IMG/VR virus record: IMGVR_UViG_3300021185_004305
Location: 1 to 53,570 of that record
Length of the DNA stretch: 53,570 nucleotides
Origin: a virus
Strand: one strand, 5' to 3'
Shown: positions 25,069-33,527 of the stretch, piece by piece
How the letters are laid out: every line of letters starts with the position of its first letter
Numbering within the stretch: position 1 is the stretch's first letter
Made by a program: the position numbers and the translations under genes
Notes under the pieces: model-generated
Seen by the model: the letters and a program-made list of their open reading frames with translations, nothing else
The model's database searches: none
Told to the model about the DNA's origin: nothing

Positions 25069-28000
25069 CGTTTGAGAATCCTTTTTCTTTTTTAATTGTA
25101 ATCAAGTCATCTACTACATCTCTCATAGAATCTATGTGTGAGATAATCATTACGAAATCAAATTGAGTTTTAAGGTATGTAAACAACATAAATAAAGATT
25201 GTAAGTTCTCACTATCTAAAGTACCAAATCCTTCATCTATAACGAGGAAATTAGGTCTAGGAAGGTTACATACATTTATAAGTGCAACTCGAATTGCCAA
25301 TCCACTAATGAATCTTTCCATTCCACTACACATTTCTAAACTCCATCTCTGGTCTCCATACACTAAATACGCATTAATGTTTTTACCATCCATTTCAAGT
25401 TGCATTCCAAATTCAACGATTTGAGCCAAGATATTGTTTACCTCACCTTCAATCATTGGTAATGCCTTTTCAATTAATTCATAAGAAACACCATCTTTAG
25501 AAAGAGCATTTAAGTAGAAATCAAATAACCTACTCTGAGTTTCCATTTCTTTAACCTCGTTGATTCTATCTTCAATAGTTTCCTTTTGGTTCTGTAATGC
25601 CGATACTTTACCATTTAATTTAAGAACTTCTGTATTTACTTTTCTTAAATCATCTTTAGTAACATTCAGTTTTTCTCTAACCGATTGTATTTCAGTTCGT
25701 ATCTCTTTATTCTTTATAATCTGCTTTTCATTCTTATAATATTCCTTTATAAGTTGGTCCTGTTGACTAATTTGTTGTTTATTTCGTAATTCTTCAGTTT
25801 CAATTGTTGATAACTTGTTGATAAGTTGTGATATCTCTCTATCAATTTTATCTTCTTTATCTTTTGCATCTAAATAGTTATTCCACTCATCAGCATATCC
25901 TTTTAAAGAATCAATCACCAACATCAATTGCAATCGTGTCTTATCATTATCTGTAAATAACTCTTGATAATGAGATATATCGGCTTCTACCTTTTCTTTT
26001 TGTTGTAGAATAGTTTCAGAGTTTTCCATACAAATATCACACTCTTCATTATATTTGTGTTTATCTAAGTGGTCTTTTCTTTCATATAAAGAATCTTTTT
26101 TAATATTGATTTTATCAATTGTAGATTCAATATCTCTTAGTTTATCCTTCGAATCTTTTAATTTACCAATACCATCTTCTAATTCTTCTTCATCAAATTT
26201 ATCAACGATTTCATCTAAAGTGATTTGTAATTCTTCTCTATGGGTAATTCTATCTTGTGTAGATTTTTTATCCGATTGGATTGTATCTCGTTTGGTTTCG
26301 AGTAATTTAAATCTTTTTTCAAGTTCTTCAATAGCTACACCACTATCTGCGTTTAATTTTACAACCTTCTCATTTAGAGATATAATCTTTTTATTTAAAA
26401 CATCTTCCTCATCTTTAAGAGATTTTTGATTCATCTCATAAAGTTTATACTCGTTTTTATTTGATTTTAAATCAGTGTCGATTCCCGCTAATTTTGTGGT
26501 AAAATCATCACTCTTAAATTTTCTGATAAGTGTTGCATTATCTCGGTTCTCATCAGATGCTTTCTGATGGAGTTTATCAAAGATGTTGACTCCAATAAAT
26601 TGGGAAAGTATTTCTTTTCTTTCACTTTGTGATTTATCTATAAAGAGTGCATTGTTTCCTTGTAAGGATAGTGCAGTTAGAACAAAATCTTCGAATTTAC
26701 CCAAATACTTCTCTATCTCCTTATTAGTATCTTTTCGTTGTTCACCATTAAGTGATTCAATAACTCCGTTGTTATCTCTCCAAAAATCTACATCTACTTT
26801 TACCGATGTTGCTTTTCTAACATATTTGGCTCTTCTTTCAATATAGTAATTGATACCATCTATCTCGAAGTTAAACTTACAATAGAAGTTTGTCTTACGA
26901 TTATTAATGATGTTTTTAGAGATGTTTGTACGAGAAGTCTTATCGTAGATACAAAAAGATAATGCATCGAACAGAGAGGATTTACCAGAAGCATTTGGAG
27001 CAAAGATACCAACGATACCTTGTGCTTTATCAAACCTTACTTTATTATCCTCACCATAAGAGAACATATTAGAAAACTGAAACTCTTTAGGTGTCCATAA
27101 AATGTTACCCATCATATCTGATTCATCTATATGTGAATTCAATTCTGAGTTTATTTCTGCTATCTTATCTAACTCTTCATCTTCTAAAAGATATTGTCTT
27201 TCTAAGTAATCTCTGATTAGTTGGTTTTGGAATGTTTCATTCTTAACATCACCAACAATATTTTTGTTTACTTTTTGATTTGTTTTTAATTGTCCGATTG
27301 TATCGGTTCTTGTTACAGTAACTTCAGCAACTTTGAATAACTTCTTTAATTCAGTTATTCTTCTTTTCATATCAGAAGCTTCTGTCTTTGTAAACCTTAA
27401 TCTCAATCGTGGATACCTTGGTAGTTTAGTATCAATTTCATCATATACCCATTGAGGTATCTTACCATTAACCACATCAATTGTAAGAAATCCATAATCA
27501 TTATGTAAGTGATGTTCTGTGAAAGTTCTTGTAGGAATATCCCAAAGTAAGTAACCATGATTTTCTAGCAACTCCCCATGATTCTGTTGAACCATAGAAC
27601 CAGCATAAGCAATATGTTCGTAACCTTCTCCGAAAGTTTGTCGTTTGTGGATATCACCCAACATAGCCATATCGAATCCATCGAACATATCCACTTGGAA
27701 TGAGTTAGAGGAAACGGTATAGCCAATATCTGTTTGAGCTTTGTTTACTGGTCCATGAAAAAGACAGATTGTATTTTCTCCATCAACGGTATTTCCTTTA
27801 GGCCAATTTTCCTTGTTATCCAATATAGAATAGACAACAAAAGTAAGATTGTGAATAGGGTAAACACCAGTATCACGAAGATAATGAATTCTATCATTTC
27901 CAAGATTTTCGATAATAGGTGTGAGTACATCAAGTCTGTGGGAATTATTTAAATTACAATCGTGGTTACCTGTGATTAACACAGTTTCTCTCAACTTTGC

Positions 28001-28216
28001 ACACTCGGTGAGAAACCAACTTATTTCGTGTACAAGTTCGGGTGACATCTCAGTTTTAGCATGAGCAATATCACCTGCAATATAAATGAGGGAATCCTCA
28101 ATTTTATCTTCTTTAACTTTTTTTAGGAATTTTTTGAATACTATTCTATATTCTTTGTGCCTTTGTAGATTTCTAATGTGTAAATCTGCAAGGTGGTAAA
28201 CCTTATTTATTATCAT
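25058..28216 (-). CDS. Fused SbcD/Mre11-SbcC/Rad50 recombination nuclease-ATPase (T4 gp47-gp46 equivalents in one chain)
   Basis: A 1052-aa protein joining two subunits that are separate in T4. N-terminal metallophosphoesterase (nuclease): HLADLHIR (D11, H13), IAGDIAH (D49), ITGNHDCN (N-H-D at 84-86), then LFHGP and AMLGDIHKRQ. From about residue 380 the ATPase starts: FAPNASGKSSLFDAL (Walker A near 404-412), long coiled coils, a zinc hook CDIC near 726, coiled coils again, CSGMERFISGLAIR (ABC signature near 963) and FLVIDEGFGTLDSE (Walker B near 990). It should process DNA ends in recombination-dependent replication and host DNA degradation. ATGA overlap with the primase gene. Confidence 0.9.
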   Translation of the reverse strand: MIINKVYHLADLHIRNLQRHKEYRIVFKKFLKKVKEDKIEDSLIYIAGDIAHAKTEMSPELVHEISWFLTECAKLRETVLITGNHDCNLNNSHRLDVLTPIIENLGNDRIHYLRDTGVYPIHNLTFVVYSILDNKENWPKGNTVDGENTICLFHGPVNKAQTDIGYTVSSNSFQVDMFDGFDMAMLGDIHKRQTFGEGYEHIAYAGSMVQQNHGELLENHGYLLWDIPTRTFTEHHLHNDYGFLTIDVVNGKIPQWVYDEIDTKLPRYPRLRLRFTKTEASDMKRRITELKKLFKVAEVTVTRTDTIGQLKTNQKVNKNIVGDVKNETFQNQLIRDYLERQYLLEDEELDKIAEINSELNSHIDESDMMGNILWTPKEFQFSNMFSYGEDNKVRFDKAQGIVGIFAPNASGKSSLFDALSFCIYDKTSRTNISKNIINNRKTNFYCKFNFEIDGINYYIERRAKYVRKATSVKVDVDFWRDNNGVIESLNGEQRKDTNKEIEKYLGKFEDFVLTALSLQGNNALFIDKSQSERKEILSQFIGVNIFDKLHQKASDENRDNATLIRKFKSDDFTTKLAGIDTDLKSNKNEYKLYEMNQKSLKDEEDVLNKKIISLNEKVVKLNADSGVAIEELEKRFKLLETKRDTIQSDKKSTQDRITHREELQITLDEIVDKFDEEELEDGIGKLKDSKDKLRDIESTIDKINIKKDSLYERKDHLDKHKYNEECDICMENSETILQQKEKVEADISHYQELFTDNDKTRLQLMLVIDSLKGYADEWNNYLDAKDKEDKIDREISQLINKLSTIETEELRNKQQISQQDQLIKEYYKNEKQIIKNKEIRTEIQSVREKLNVTKDDLRKVNTEVLKLNGKVSALQNQKETIEDRINEVKEMETQSRLFDFYLNALSKDGVSYELIEKALPMIEGEVNNILAQIVEFGMQLEMDGKNINAYLVYGDQRWSLEMCSGMERFISGLAIRVALINVCNLPRPNFLVIDEGFGTLDSENLQSLFMLFTYLKTQFDFVMIISHIDSMRDVVDDLITIKKEKGFSNVKF

Positions 28217-29157
28217 AAACCTTTTAATTTTTGTGATATAATATCACCGAATCCTGTTTGCTTGGATTCTTTTAATTTATTATTTACTTCTATGAATCCC
28301 ATATCAGATGCATCTTTATCTGTGGGTTTAATATTTTTTGTAGTGATTCCTTGATTTTGGAATTGCATAGTATAACGCAATGCTTGTTGTTGAGCATCTT
28401 CATCTAATAAGATGTTAATACTTTTTACTTCGTTTTTATAAATAGCTTCATTTAATTTAGTAGGAATAAATTTACCTAAAATTGGAATAGAATTTCTCTT
28501 AACAGCCATTGCATCAAATACACCTTCTACTAATGTTATTGGTTCATTCCAATTTATTTGATTTTCAAACATGATAACATTCTTCGAAACTGGTGGATTT
28601 TTATATTTAAACTTTTCCTCAGGATGTACAGACCTTGCGATGAAGTAATTGAGTCTATTGTCCAAATCATAGGAAGGAATGATAATACGATTGGAATACA
28701 TACCACCATCACAATAACCGATATTGTACTTTGTAATATCTTCTTTAGTAATACCTCTATCTTCAGCATACTTAAGAGCCTTTCTGTACACAGGATTTAC
28801 TTTACCCTCTGGTACTTTTAGAAGTGATTTAAATTCAATTGGTAATCGTAACTCTACTTTTTCTTCTTCAGTATCTTTTGAGTAAACTATATAATCATCT
28901 CCATAGATTTCAAATAACTTTTTTAATCTACGAGCATCTACATGAAGTCTTTTTAATAACCTCTGTATCTTTCTTCCTTTTGCATCACATACCCAACAAT
29001 GCCAATATTGTGTTTTTAAGTTAACCTGTAACTTTTTCTTGTGGTGGTGACAGAATGGACAATGATGTGCTTGTTCATCATTTTTCATTGGTGTACCAAC
29101 ACCCAATACATCATTTAATATGTTTATAACTTCTTGTTTCTCGTGATGTGAGAGCAT
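28213..29157 (-). CDS. DnaG-type DNA primase (zinc finger plus TOPRIM)
   Basis: A 314-aa primase-like protein. A zinc ribbon is formed by CPFC (33-36) and CWVC (54-57) in HHCPFCHHHKKKLQVNL and YWHCWVCDAKG. The catalytic core contains YAEDRGI and YNIGYCDGGMYSNRIIIP in the RNAP-basic region, then the TOPRIM motifs ITLVEGVFDAMAV (catalytic Glu) and INILLDEDAQQQA (D-x-D). Phage primases of this size lack the DnaB-binding domain. It makes RNA primers for lagging-strand synthesis. A weak version of the late-promoter motif sits 17 nt before its start; the gene itself would be expected early, so that copy may be fortuitous. Confidence 0.85.
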   Translation of the reverse strand: MLSHHEKQEVINILNDVLGVGTPMKNDEQAHHCPFCHHHKKKLQVNLKTQYWHCWVCDAKGRKIQRLLKRLHVDARRLKKLFEIYGDDYIVYSKDTEEEKVELRLPIEFKSLLKVPEGKVNPVYRKALKYAEDRGITKEDITKYNIGYCDGGMYSNRIIIPSYDLDNRLNYFIARSVHPEEKFKYKNPPVSKNVIMFENQINWNEPITLVEGVFDAMAVKRNSIPILGKFIPTKLNEAIYKNEVKSINILLDEDAQQQALRYTMQFQNQGITTKNIKPTDKDASDMGFIEVNNKLKESKQTGFGDIISQKLKGL

Positions 29158-29174
29158 AATTACACTTTTAACAA

Positions 29175-29183
29175 TACAAATAT
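29175..29183 (-). promoter_or_regulatory. Weak promoter-motif match upstream of primase
   Basis: TACAAATAT on the plus strand (one mismatch to TATAAATAT), 17 nt before the primase ATG, in a 38-nt gap. Placement fits the pattern, sequence does not fully. Confidence 0.25.
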
Positions 29184-29195
29184 ACGAAAAATATT

Positions 29196-29663
29196 TTAAT
29201 TTTCCAAGTCTTTTCTAAAAAACTTTCCTAATAGGTTATCATTTAGAGATAACTCATCTCCTAATACGTTGTGTGAGAACTGTTCTTGTAGTTCATAATA
29301 GGTTAAAGCTTTCTTTCCTTTACAAAATCTAAGTATTTCTAACTTTAGTGTATCGTTTATCTCTCCCCTCGGTTCTTCTTGTAGTGCCATCTCGTTTGAA
29401 TGAAACCAAAGTTGTACTGAAGCATTTGATGAACGATAATCTAACCACTTAGATTCTTTTACTACTTTTCTTTTTCGTTTATAACCTTTTAATGGCGGTA
29501 ATGTTCTGTGTGAATATAGGGATTTTTTCCCAATATAATATTGACCAGTTTCTCCGTTGGTTATTTTGTATATGAATCCGATAGTACCTTCTGGCATATC
29601 TGATATCTCTGTTATACATTTTCCTTTATATGTCCATCCCATAGTTAAAAATCTTGAAATCAT
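29196..29663 (-). CDS. GIY-YIG domain protein (putative endonuclease)
   Basis: A 155-aa protein with a GIY-YIG-type start: GTIGFIYKITNGETGQYYIG at residues 26-45, where GFIY and YYIGKKS give the family's two short strands. A basic stretch (KGYKRKRKVVKESK) and SKWLDYRSSN follow, resembling small phage proteins of this fold whose length (about 150 aa) fits. ATG 29663 has AGAGAGG 8-13 nt upstream; ATG 29642 is the alternative and would remove seven residues. It starts inside the end of the sulfotransferase gene. It may be a repair or homing-type nuclease; catalytic Arg and Glu positions were not confirmed. Confidence 0.65.
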   Translation of the reverse strand: MISRFLTMGWTYKGKCITEISDMPEGTIGFIYKITNGETGQYYIGKKSLYSHRTLPPLKGYKRKRKVVKESKWLDYRSSNASVQLWFHSNEMALQEEPRGEINDTLKLEILRFCKGKKALTYYELQEQFSHNVLGDELSLNDNLLGKFFRKDLEN

Positions 29664-30198
29664 TATAATACCTCTCTCTAACCCACTCTTTCATCCACTC
29701 TTCAGAATACAAATATTTGTAGTATTTATGTTGATTTAAGTTAGGGTGTTTTTCGTAAATTGGATTACGGTTTATATGAGGAATATCTTCTTTTATATTT
29801 AATTTATTAAAAACATAATCAGTATCTTCTTTAAAGTTTTCATATCTACCAATAAAGGTCATTTCTTTATCATTGGAATCTATCTGATGTGTGTAGTATG
29901 ATTGGTTCAAAAACCACAAATCATATGCATTTGCATTTTTTAAAAAATGCTCAAAACTCATATGTTGTGTTTTTCTAGTTTCATGAAAGTATGCTGATGC
30001 TATTCTTGTGAATGGATTTCTCACAAAAGTAAATTTAAAATATTCCATCATGTTATACTCTAATATTCTTAGAGAATCGTGACCGGCAGGATTAGTAGTA
30101 TTTGGTTGAACTCTTAATACCTGAGAAATACTTGTACCACCTGTTTTAGGAATATGAACATATGCCCATTTATCCTTCGAGTTAATATATAAACCCAA
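29626..30198 (-). CDS. PAPS-dependent sulfotransferase-like protein
   Basis: A 190-aa protein with both PAPS-binding motifs of the sulfotransferase family: HIPKTGGTSISQVL at residues 15-28 (5'-phosphosulfate loop) and FTFVRNPFTRIASAYF near 57-71 (3'-phosphate site). It should transfer sulfate to a hydroxyl or amino group, typically of a carbohydrate. The frame starts at TTG 30198 right after an in-frame TAG, so TTG (or ATT just before) is the only practical start; an ATG is absent before the first motif. It is 11 nt behind a 59-aa gene and overlaps the GIY-YIG gene by 38 nt. Sulfation of phage- or host-made glycans is inference. Confidence 0.75.
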   Translation of the reverse strand: MGLYINSKDKWAYVHIPKTGGTSISQVLRVQPNTTNPAGHDSLRILEYNMMEYFKFTFVRNPFTRIASAYFHETRKTQHMSFEHFLKNANAYDLWFLNQSYYTHQIDSNDKEMTFIGRYENFKEDTDYVFNKLNIKEDIPHINRNPIYEKHPNLNQHKYYKYLYSEEWMKEWVRERYYNDFKIFNYGMDI

Positions 30199-30209
30199 AA
30201 TCTAAGGTT

Positions 30210-30389
30210 TTAGCGTGAAACAGAATCGGAGTATTTTTTCTCGTTGAGTTTTCCACCCCTAGCTTTAGCTAAGTTTTCTTCATTTGATAAATCTTTACCA
30301 CCATCCAAGTCGATTGGTGTTTTATCATTTTTAGATTTGCCTACTTTTGCGAATTCTGATTTGTTGTATAGTTCTTCTATTGATGCCAT
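30210..30389 (-). CDS. Small hypothetical protein (59 aa)
   Basis: A short gene from ATG 30389 to TAA 30210, with AAGGAG 10-15 nt before the start and a late-promoter motif 23 nt upstream. The protein is polar and charged (MASIEELYNKSEFAKV, KTPIDLDGGKDLSNEEN, GGKLNEKKYSDSVSR) with no hydrophobic core, so it may be unfolded or structural, for example a small virion peptide. The combined promoter, ribosome-binding site and codon pattern support it as real. It is not recognised as any known family. Confidence 0.65.
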   Translation of the reverse strand: MASIEELYNKSEFAKVGKSKNDKTPIDLDGGKDLSNEENLAKARGGKLNEKKYSDSVSR

Positions 30390-30412
30390 AATTTAGTATC
30401 TCCTTTGTATAA

Positions 30413-30421
30413 TATAAATAT
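30413..30421 (-). promoter_or_regulatory. Putative late promoter motif, 59-aa gene and sulfotransferase
   Basis: Exact TATAAATAT on the plus strand in the 35-nt gap after the virion protein gene, 23 nt before ATG 30389. Confidence 0.5.
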
Positions 30422-30424
30422 AGA

Positions 30425-31558
30425 TTAAGTATCGAAACGAACAATAAAGTTCATATCCATATCTGGTAAATTCTTAATTGGTGTTGGTAATTTTGCTACT
30501 GCAACCATATCTCCATCATCATCGTATAATGCAATAGTTGTAATAAATGGTGCTAGATAAGAACCAGTTGGGTCGGTTTGTCTATATGTATCATAATCAT
30601 CCCAACTACCAGTTGAAGTTCCTATTGAACCATAGAACTCACTTTTTTTACTAATATCCAACACTTGTTTTATTTTTATACTACCATCTCGTGAATGTGT
30701 ACCTGTTCGAGTAACCTCATGAAACTCAGGTGTAGCAAATAACTGAACATCTACTGCTGATGGATTTTGTGAGGTATTAAACTCACCTGCCTTAACACTA
30801 ACAAGTACTTCGGTTTCATGTATTGTTTTAGTACTTCGATATCCCATAGTATAATTATCAATAGGATAATCCCATACAACAAGTGTTCCATCTGAATAGA
30901 ATACATTACCATACCTTGCTTCATCGATTTCTAATCCATCGAAATCCATTGGTACTGCAGTAGTAATTGATGAATTGGTTAAATCTAATATACCTACACT
31001 TATTTGGTCTGTATCACCATTAAAAGTCATTGTACTAACACCCGTATCAAAATCAATTCCTAAAAAACTACCTGAAAATAATTCGTTATCCGCATCTTTT
31101 ATAATAATATCACCTGTTTCAAAATCAATTGATTCTAGTCCATAGAGAGGTACAGATGATACAATATTTCCTTGCCCATCATCAGCAAAATCTATACTAT
31201 TAGTAGGGTCTTTTAATGTAAGTGAATTCCTTTTTATTGCTTCACCATACTTTTCTTGGTCTATTGAAATAACATATGCAGTAGAACCAGTAACTCGGTA
31301 TCTATCAATTTGACCGATATCAGGAACTTCACCAAATAAAGTAAATGGATTTGTATCAGGATGATAATACTTAGAAGTTATAGATTTTAATAAAGGATGT
31401 GTAAATATCGTTCCTTGTTTATTAAATGAACCAGTATCAAAATCCCCTACCTCAAGTGAACCAGAAATTACTTCACTATCCTCTTTGGTTAGGGTGAATT
31501 TCTTGTACACAGGAAAACTCTTCCTCCATACCGCTGATTTAGGTATATTCTTTATCAT
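30425..31558 (-). CDS. Virion structural protein (377 aa), shares C-terminal module with the 409-aa protein
   Basis: A 377-aa beta-rich protein of a type seen in large marine myoviruses, with no certain family. Its C-terminus (FITTIALYDDDGDMVAVAKL, PTPIKNLPDMDMNFIVRF) closely parallels the end of the protein at 32272-33501 (FISTIGLFNDSNEILAVAKT, SFDKEVLIKVKLDF), so both carry one common module of about 45 residues. Mid-part motifs include LESIDFETGDIIIKDADNE. Gene has GAGGAG 11 nt before ATG and the late motif before that. Likely a tail or fibre component with a shared attachment module. Confidence 0.7.
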   Translation of the reverse strand: MIKNIPKSAVWRKSFPVYKKFTLTKEDSEVISGSLEVGDFDTGSFNKQGTIFTHPLLKSITSKYYHPDTNPFTLFGEVPDIGQIDRYRVTGSTAYVISIDQEKYGEAIKRNSLTLKDPTNSIDFADDGQGNIVSSVPLYGLESIDFETGDIIIKDADNELFSGSFLGIDFDTGVSTMTFNGDTDQISVGILDLTNSSITTAVPMDFDGLEIDEARYGNVFYSDGTLVVWDYPIDNYTMGYRSTKTIHETEVLVSVKAGEFNTSQNPSAVDVQLFATPEFHEVTRTGTHSRDGSIKIKQVLDISKKSEFYGSIGTSTGSWDDYDTYRQTDPTGSYLAPFITTIALYDDDGDMVAVAKLPTPIKNLPDMDMNFIVRFDT

Positions 31559-31576
31559 AGTATTATTACTCCTCTA

Positions 31577-31585
31577 TATAAATAT
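31577..31585 (-). promoter_or_regulatory. Putative late promoter motif, 377-aa virion protein
   Basis: Exact TATAAATAT on the plus strand, 18 nt before ATG 31558 and directly followed on the coding strand by a GAGGAG ribosome site. Confidence 0.5.
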
Positions 31586-31598
31586 GATGAAATTAAAA

Positions 31599-32192
31599 TC
31601 ATAGAAGTTCTTTGGATATTTGATAATCTAACAAAGAAGTTATATCAGAATCAGGAGCTCCCATTCGTTGAGTAAAGTATTCATCACTCAAACTTTCTTC
31701 TCTTAGATAACCAGTATCTTTTATAATATGCCACATATCATCCAGTCCTTTTATTAATCCACCTTTTTTATCTACACATTTTATTAGCTTTTTAGCTCCT
31801 GCAGGCCAAACTACATAACAAAGTATAGATGATTGTTTAGGCATTAACCAAAACACATCCAAATCTTTTTTTACGATATCTTCAAATTTAAAATCAATAG
31901 GTTTTATTATTTCAGTATCATCTTCAAATATAATGTAAGGGATATTATCTGATATACATTGTTTTAACATTAAGATATGTGATTTATTTGCACATACTAA
32001 TGATGGTATGTGTATTTTATAATGAGCATATATGTTACCATCAATCCAATTAGTATCGTATTCAGATAAGGTGTAATTTTTACCATCCAATCCATAAAAA
32101 TATTCATATTGAAAATCAGAAAATCTTGAATCAAAGAGTTCTCTTCTATCGTTTCTTCTTTTTAATGATAATACTTTTATTTTATAACTCAT
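31599..32192 (-). CDS. GT25-family (LPS-type) glycosyltransferase
   Basis: A 197-aa glycosyltransferase from ATG 32192; a TTG at 32204 would extend it into the terminator hairpin and is rejected. Motifs: IKVLSLKRRNDRRELF at the start, IHIPSLVCANKSHILMLKQC near 65-84 (matching the G..AC..SH..L element of family 25), IPYIIFEDDTEII (E-D-D), and a late MPKQSSILCYVVWPAGAKKL. Family 25 members add galactose or glucose to lipopolysaccharide or collagen-like acceptors. It sits between two virion genes with a terminator just upstream and no promoter motif, suggesting a late insertion or weak read-through expression. Confidence 0.78.
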   Translation of the reverse strand: MSYKIKVLSLKRRNDRRELFDSRFSDFQYEYFYGLDGKNYTLSEYDTNWIDGNIYAHYKIHIPSLVCANKSHILMLKQCISDNIPYIIFEDDTEIIKPIDFKFEDIVKKDLDVFWLMPKQSSILCYVVWPAGAKKLIKCVDKKGGLIKGLDDMWHIIKDTGYLREESLSDEYFTQRMGAPDSDITSLLDYQISKELL

Positions 32193-32200
32193 GGGTAACA

Positions 32201-32227
32201 ACAAAAAACCCCACTCGTGGTGGGGTT
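32201..32227 (-). terminator. Rho-independent terminator after the structural block
   Basis: On the minus strand an 8-bp perfect stem AACCCCAC / GTGGGGTT with a 5-nt loop is followed by six T residues. It lies in the gap after the 409-aa virion protein gene. Confidence 0.85.
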
Positions 32228-32271
32228 ATATTCGTGAACGTTATGTTTGCAACCACAACAATTCGTGTTTA

Positions 32272-33501
32272 TTAAAAGTCAAGTTTTACTTTGATTAATA
32301 CTTCCTTATCAAATGATTTAGGAACAGGTTGTGATGTTTTAGCTACTGCTAATATTTCATTTGAATCATTAAATAATCCAATTGTTGAAATAAAAGTTTT
32401 AGGGTCTGTTTCAAAAGTTGATTCAGCAAATGAACCATCTGAACCAGTTACAAATGTAGGATTGTTTGAGAAGTTAAATTCTCTGTTTGTTGCTCTTATG
32501 AAGTAATGTGAAGTAGAAACGTTTTCTGTTCTTCTTGCTTCGAAATCTGCACCACCTCGAATTGCTTCATGCAATAAGAAATGATTTTTACCTTCATATG
32601 CTTGTGATGTTGAAATACTTTTACCACTATTTGAACCACTATCGATTGATGTTCCAATTATACTATGTACTGCTGATGGATTAAGTATTACTAATCCTTG
32701 GTCAGGATAAAATAAACCTAAACCTTGACCAGTTGAAGCAGTAAGTGTATTTACAGTTGCTTCATTTTCAGTTCCTAAGTTAAGTGAACCACTACATACA
32801 TTAAATACTCTACCTGATTTTCCAACACTATCTGAGAATTTCTTTCCACTATCATCAATAAAGGTTGAAATTCCATTAGAACCACTTAATTTTAATGACC
32901 AGTTTCCTGCATCCATTTTCTCTTTGTAACGGGCACGAGCTACATTGATTACATAGATATCATCGGAATCATGGATTCCTGCTGCTGATGAAGAAAAGAA
33001 AGTAAATTTAGTATCATCGTTATCTAATAAGATTGAACGATATTGTGCATAAGTTGCTTTTGATGCTAAAGTTGATGTATCTGAGTTTGCTAACGAGATT
33101 GAACCACTACCTAGTATCTCACCATATGCAACTGCATATTGTACAGCTGCTGATGTATCACTTGATGGATTCTTATCATATACATTTATATAATAATTTG
33201 AACTTCCCTGCCCAACTTCAGTTGATGAAGTAAAGAATGAAGTTAAACTTCCAGTATCACCACTCCAAAGTCCAGTTGTAACAACTTCTACTTTACCAGT
33301 AATTTGGTCAAATTCACCAAATCGTTTATAGATACCTTGTGCAATTGCTCCACCACTTGCACCCAATTTATCACCACCAGTTAAATACTGATTTACGATA
33401 GATGCTAATTGTTCAGAAGTAAGTGTACCTTGATTATCTGCCAAATAGGTAGATAACTCCGTTGTTAAATTTACTCCAGCTTGTCCTGATATTTGTGCCA
33501 T
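32272..33501 (-). CDS. Virion structural protein (409 aa)
   Basis: A 409-aa protein typical of large marine phages. N-terminal helical part (LTTELSTYLADNQGTLTSEQ, SIVNQYLTG), then a Gly/Ser-rich beta region, with AVQYAVAYGEILGSGS, ATYAQYRSILLDNDDTKF, DIYVINVARARYKEKMDAGN, and the C-terminal module shared with the 377-aa protein. The central AVQYAVAYG and YAQYRSILL elements recur in baseplate-associated or tail proteins of uncultured myoviruses as I remember them. It is the last gene before a strong terminator and lies 26 nt behind the 218-aa gene. Exact place in the tail unknown. Confidence 0.7.
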   Translation of the reverse strand: MAQISGQAGVNLTTELSTYLADNQGTLTSEQLASIVNQYLTGGDKLGASGGAIAQGIYKRFGEFDQITGKVEVVTTGLWSGDTGSLTSFFTSSTEVGQGSSNYYINVYDKNPSSDTSAAVQYAVAYGEILGSGSISLANSDTSTLASKATYAQYRSILLDNDDTKFTFFSSSAAGIHDSDDIYVINVARARYKEKMDAGNWSLKLSGSNGISTFIDDSGKKFSDSVGKSGRVFNVCSGSLNLGTENEATVNTLTASTGQGLGLFYPDQGLVILNPSAVHSIIGTSIDSGSNSGKSISTSQAYEGKNHFLLHEAIRGGADFEARRTENVSTSHYFIRATNREFNFSNNPTFVTGSDGSFAESTFETDPKTFISTIGLFNDSNEILAVAKTSQPVPKSFDKEVLIKVKLDF

Positions 33502-33527
33502 TTTTTATTTTCCTTTGTTTTATTTTA

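Noticed and set aside
26055-26429. 124-aa plus-strand open frame inside the gp47-gp46 gene
   Set aside because: It is the antisense of a coiled-coil region with Ser/Leu-rich composition, has no motif and lies wholly within a strongly supported gene.
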